From contig CAKSGA010000099.1 of the NCBI GenBank assembly GCA_934454435.1, forward strand, positions 1 to 7,999: a DNA stretch of 7,999 nt, in the 5' to 3' direction. The notes under the pieces are model-generated. The model saw nothing but the letters and a program-made list of their open reading frames with translations, was not told the DNA's origin and made no database searches. Numbering within the stretch: the first letter of the stretch is position 1; each line of letters starts with the position of its first letter. This document shows, piece by piece, positions 6,164 to 7,999 of this stretch. The translations under genes and the position numbers were made by a program. This stretch comes from an uncultured Oscillospiraceae bacterium (GTDB taxonomy: Bacteria; Bacillota; Clostridia; Oscillospirales; Ruminococcaceae).

Positions 6164-6409
6164 TTATGAGATTTTTTCACGGCAGCGCTTATTCAGCGTG
6201 CCGTTTGAAACATTCGTGATATATGTGCTGTCAGAGCAGACCACAAATGCTTTCGGCATGTCGTCAGATACGCTGACTACCCTGCCGGACTTCTGGCAGG
6301 CGTTGAGAAAATCCGCCGTGATACGGCTTGCAGAGCATTCCTCAATGTCAAAAATTCCGATAACATCGTCCTTTTTGACCGTTGAGTTTCCACCGAGAAA
6401 CAGATACAC
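6164..6409 (-). CDS. remB: RemB/YaaB-like small regulator (DUF370 family)
   Basis: An 81-residue protein starting MYLFLGGNSTVKKDDVIGIFD, which matches the N-terminal pattern of Bacillus subtilis YaaB/RemB (MYIHLG...DIVGIFD). The Ile-Gly-Ile-Phe-Asp motif is at 17-21, and a C-terminal SNGTLNKR segment matches the SSSTLKKR region of that family. RemA and RemB are linked to activation of biofilm matrix genes in B. subtilis; RemA is a DNA-binding protein. The role in this organism is unknown. The start is GTG at 6407-6409, supported by GGAGG within the end of recF about eight bases upstream and by the family N-terminus. It begins two bases after the recF stop, so translation is probably coupled. 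In B. subtilis the next gene is gyrB; here the operon ends at a terminator instead. Confidence 0.88.
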   Translation of the reverse strand: MYLFLGGNSTVKKDDVIGIFDIEECSASRITADFLNACQKSGRVVSVSDDMPKAFVVCSDSTYITNVSNGTLNKRCREKIS

Positions 6410-6411
6410 CG

Positions 6412-7545
6412 CTACACCTCCGTGAACACGCCGTTTTCCGTGCGCCAGGTCTTTCCTCCGCTGAGTGCAGAGAGGTCGTCCATATTACAGCAAGTAATAA
6501 ACACCTGACTATTATCAATATTGTTAACGACAAATCCCCTGCGCACATGGTCAAGCTCGCTTAGGATATCATCAAGGATTATCACCGGGCAGGTGCGGTT
6601 GCGGCGGCGTATCATCTCCGCTTCCGAAAGCTTCAGCGAAAGCGCAGCGCTCCGCAGCTGACCCTGGGACGCAAAATCCCGTGCCGGCATATTGTTGATG
6701 TAAAAGTTCACATCATCCCGGTGGACCCCTGCTACGGTATAGCGCAGCTTCATTTCGGTCTGGAGATTATTGTCAAGCTCCTCAACATATTTTCTAAACA
6801 GCAAGTTTACATCATCAAAATCTATACTGGTAGTTTTGAAAATTGAGCTGTAATATTCCATTTTCAGGGACTCCGCACCCTCGGTCAGCCGTGAATATAT
6901 CTCCGCCGCATATTCCCGCAGGAATGCGAAGTACTTCAGCCTGCCGTAAGTGACGTTTATCCCCTCCCCCGCCAGGACCTCATTCCAGGGCGCCAGCTGC
7001 GCTGAAAGCTCCTTTTCTGAAATGTCCTTACGGGCAAAAGTGAGTATATTATTTCTCTGTTTCAACCCTCTGTTATATCCGGAGAGCTTTTTCAGATGAG
7101 TCTGTGTCTGCATGACCGCAACATCATCGAGATACGCACGCCGCAGCTCTGGCGCCCCTTTTATCAGGTTGAGGTGCTCCGGCACGAAAACGACGTATTT
7201 CAGCACGCCGTACAGCTTCGCAGCATCGCTGACGTTCAGACCGTTGTATTTTACCTGGGGTTTATTATTACAGATGGTATATTCCACAATATTTTCACGC
7301 CCGGTATTATTATCATCACGGAAGCAAAGCCGGATAAAGACCTCCGCCTTACTGTCCGAAACCGGGATATACTGTGAAAACCGCACATGCCGGAAGCTCC
7401 CGCCAAGACAAACCGAAACTGCCTCCATGAGGTTGGTCTTGCCCTGGGCGTTCTTTCCTATAAAGACATTCAGCCGGGGGTCGAAAACAAGCTCAGCCTC
7501 CCGAATATTGCGGAAATTGCGGATATACAGCCTGGTAATGATCAT
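6412..7545 (-). CDS. recF: DNA replication and repair protein RecF
   Basis: RecF is an SMC-like ATPase that binds DNA at gaps and, with RecO and RecR, helps load RecA for recombinational repair. The product has 377 residues, close to the usual length. The N-terminus MIITRLYIRNFRNI is typical. Walker A is GKNAQGKT (30-37), the ABC signature is SQGQLRS (293-299), and Walker B with the D-loop is ILDDILSELD (323-332), with Asp325 and Asp326. All key ATPase motifs are intact. The ATG (7543-7545) shares one base with the TAA of the upstream S4 gene (TAATG), and no ribosome binding site precedes it, which suggests translational coupling. It runs directly into remB. The yaaA-recF-remB order is the standard Firmicutes arrangement. 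Confidence 0.97.
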   Translation of the reverse strand: MIITRLYIRNFRNIREAELVFDPRLNVFIGKNAQGKTNLMEAVSVCLGGSFRHVRFSQYIPVSDSKAEVFIRLCFRDDNNTGRENIVEYTICNNKPQVKYNGLNVSDAAKLYGVLKYVVFVPEHLNLIKGAPELRRAYLDDVAVMQTQTHLKKLSGYNRGLKQRNNILTFARKDISEKELSAQLAPWNEVLAGEGINVTYGRLKYFAFLREYAAEIYSRLTEGAESLKMEYYSSIFKTTSIDFDDVNLLFRKYVEELDNNLQTEMKLRYTVAGVHRDDVNFYINNMPARDFASQGQLRSAALSLKLSEAEMIRRRNRTCPVIILDDILSELDHVRRGFVVNNIDNSQVFITCCNMDDLSALSGGKTWRTENGVFTEV

Positions 7546-7787
7546 TATTCAGCAGGATCAGGGATCACCGCATTTTCGTCCAGCACGATCTTATATTTCT
7601 TACCCTTGAACTCAATGGTATCACCGGGCTTGATCTTCTTTCCACGCTTTGTGCAGAGCTCTCCGTTTACGTTGAATTCTCCGAGCTCCACGAGGATCTT
7701 TGCCTTTGCGCCGGTTTCAGCAAGCCCTGCGAACTTGATGAGCTGGTCGAGCTTGATAAAGGGTGTCATGATTTTGATTTCTTCCAT
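7545..7787 (-). CDS. yaaA: S4-domain RNA-binding protein YaaA (RlbA)-like
   Basis: An 80-residue protein consisting almost wholly of one S4 domain, an RNA-binding fold. Seen: IKLDQLIKFAGLAETGAKAK (start of the alpha-L motif), ILVELGEFNVNGELCTKRGKK (the VNGE...RGKKI core), then IKPGDTIEFKGKKYKIV. It matches the small S4 protein found between dnaN and recF in Firmicutes (YaaA in B. subtilis, implicated in ribosome assembly). The ATG at 7785-7787 has AAAGGA about ten bases upstream. The frame stays open to an ATG at 7910, but the added 41 residues do not resemble the family and would cover the promoter and a terminator-like hairpin, so I rejected that start. Its stop overlaps the recF start by one base. 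Confidence 0.92.
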   Translation of the reverse strand: MEEIKIMTPFIKLDQLIKFAGLAETGAKAKILVELGEFNVNGELCTKRGKKIKPGDTIEFKGKKYKIVLDENAVIPDPAE

Positions 7788-7818
7788 TATTCTTGTTTCC
7801 TTTCTCTGTCTTTGCAAT

Positions 7819-7824
7819 ACTATA
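7819..7824 (-). promoter_or_regulatory. candidate extended -10 promoter for yaaA-recF-remB
   Basis: On the minus strand TATAGT is preceded by TGA, giving an extended TGnTATAGT. I see no convincing -35. The start would fall near 7812, about 25 bases before the yaaA ATG. Extended -10 promoters can work without a good -35, but this remains a candidate. Confidence 0.4.
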
Positions 7825-7831
7825 TCACCTT

Positions 7832-7864
7832 TGTCCCATTGCCGTATTGCATGACGCCGGGACA
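7832..7864. repeat. inverted repeat overlapping the yaaA promoter region
   Basis: TGTCCC (7832-7837) and GGGACA (7859-7864) are perfect inverted copies spaced 21 bases apart. They flank the region where the -35 of the candidate yaaA promoter would lie. The spacing between arm centres is about 27 bases, under three helical turns. It could be a two-site operator or a hairpin; neither is shown. Confidence 0.35.
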
Positions 7865-7888
7865 TGGGATAATTCCGCCTGATACATG

Positions 7889-7924
7889 AAAAAACCGCCG
7901 CCGTTCTCACGACAAGCAGTTTTT
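7889..7924 (-). terminator. terminator-like hairpin upstream of yaaA
   Basis: On the minus strand AAAAACTGC (7916-7924) pairs with GCGGTTTTT (7890-7898) with one G-U pair. Inside, GTCG (7910-7913) pairs with CGGC (7900-7903), also with one G-U pair, around a six-base loop. A run of six T ends the element. It would stop transcription entering from the right, presumably from dnaN, about 100 bases before the yaaA start. Because of the A-rich 5' arm it could also act on the plus strand. Confidence 0.6.
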
Positions 7925-7948
7925 ATCAGCGGGCGCTATTCATGGAAA

Positions 7949-7980
7949 GAAAGCTCCTTCACGGCCGTGCAGGCTCTTTC
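7949..7980. repeat. imperfect palindrome near the right edge
   Basis: GAAAG (7949-7953)/CTTTC (7976-7980), CCT (7956-7958)/AGG (7971-7973) and CAC (7960-7962)/GTG (7967-7969) are nested inverted arms around GGCC. They are separated by a 2x2 and a 1x1 mismatch. No T-run follows on either strand. It lies in the non-coding stretch upstream of yaaA and its role is unknown. Confidence 0.4.
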
Positions 7981-7999
7981 CCACCTTTCAATTCATTTT

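Noticed and set aside
7788..7910. N-terminal extension of the S4 protein from an ATG at 7910
   Set aside because: The extra residues are unlike the family and cover promoter and hairpin sequences; the ATG at 7787 has a ribosome binding site and the expected length.
7988..7999. Possible end of dnaN (frame reading Lys-Met-Asn-stop on the minus strand)
   Set aside because: Only three codons are visible. Gene order makes dnaN likely upstream, but this cannot be supported from the sequence.

Overview
The window looks like a piece of a Firmicutes chromosome. My best guess is a Clostridia member of the Oscillospiraceae, Ruminococcus-like; this rests on remembered protein style (for example GyrB with LWGKMLNVEKA) and gene order, not on a search. 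The genes form the distal part of the conserved dnaA-dnaN-yaaA-recF-remB-gyrB-gyrA block that lies beside oriC in many Firmicutes. All of these genes are on the minus strand here, so dnaN, dnaA and the origin would be expected to the right of the window. That placement is inferred.

From right to left on the minus strand: an upstream non-coding stretch (7788-7999) holds hairpins, a terminator-like element and a candidate extended -10 promoter. It is followed by a tight yaaA(S4)-recF-remB operon (7787 to 6164), with a 1-base stop/start overlap and then a 2-base gap. The operon ends at a bidirectional terminator (6135-6162) shared with a convergent gene. Two plus-strand genes follow: rpsT (ribosomal protein S20, 5265-5510), with a strong promoter and a structured leader, and a flavin-binding PPOX/Nim-like protein (5595-6095). 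They sit where remB would normally run into gyrB. A 419-bp divergent region (4846-5264) carries a well-formed extended -10 promoter for each direction. On the minus strand, gyrB (4845-2857), a small YcxB-like two-helix membrane protein gene (2808-2149) and gyrA (2132 to beyond base 1, truncated) form the second operon.

DNA gyrase (GyrA2GyrB2) supplies negative supercoils, RecF acts at stalled forks and gaps, and the S4 and RemB-type proteins are usual companions of these genes. The most notable points are: rpsT and the PPOX gene interrupting the block on the opposite strand, probably head-on to replication; a membrane protein gene between gyrB and gyrA; unusual residues at quinolone-relevant positions in both gyrase subunits; and structured, repeat-bearing leaders in front of rpsT and gyrB. 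I saw no rRNA, tRNA, CRISPR array, transposase or prophage gene. I found no clearly new multi-gene system.
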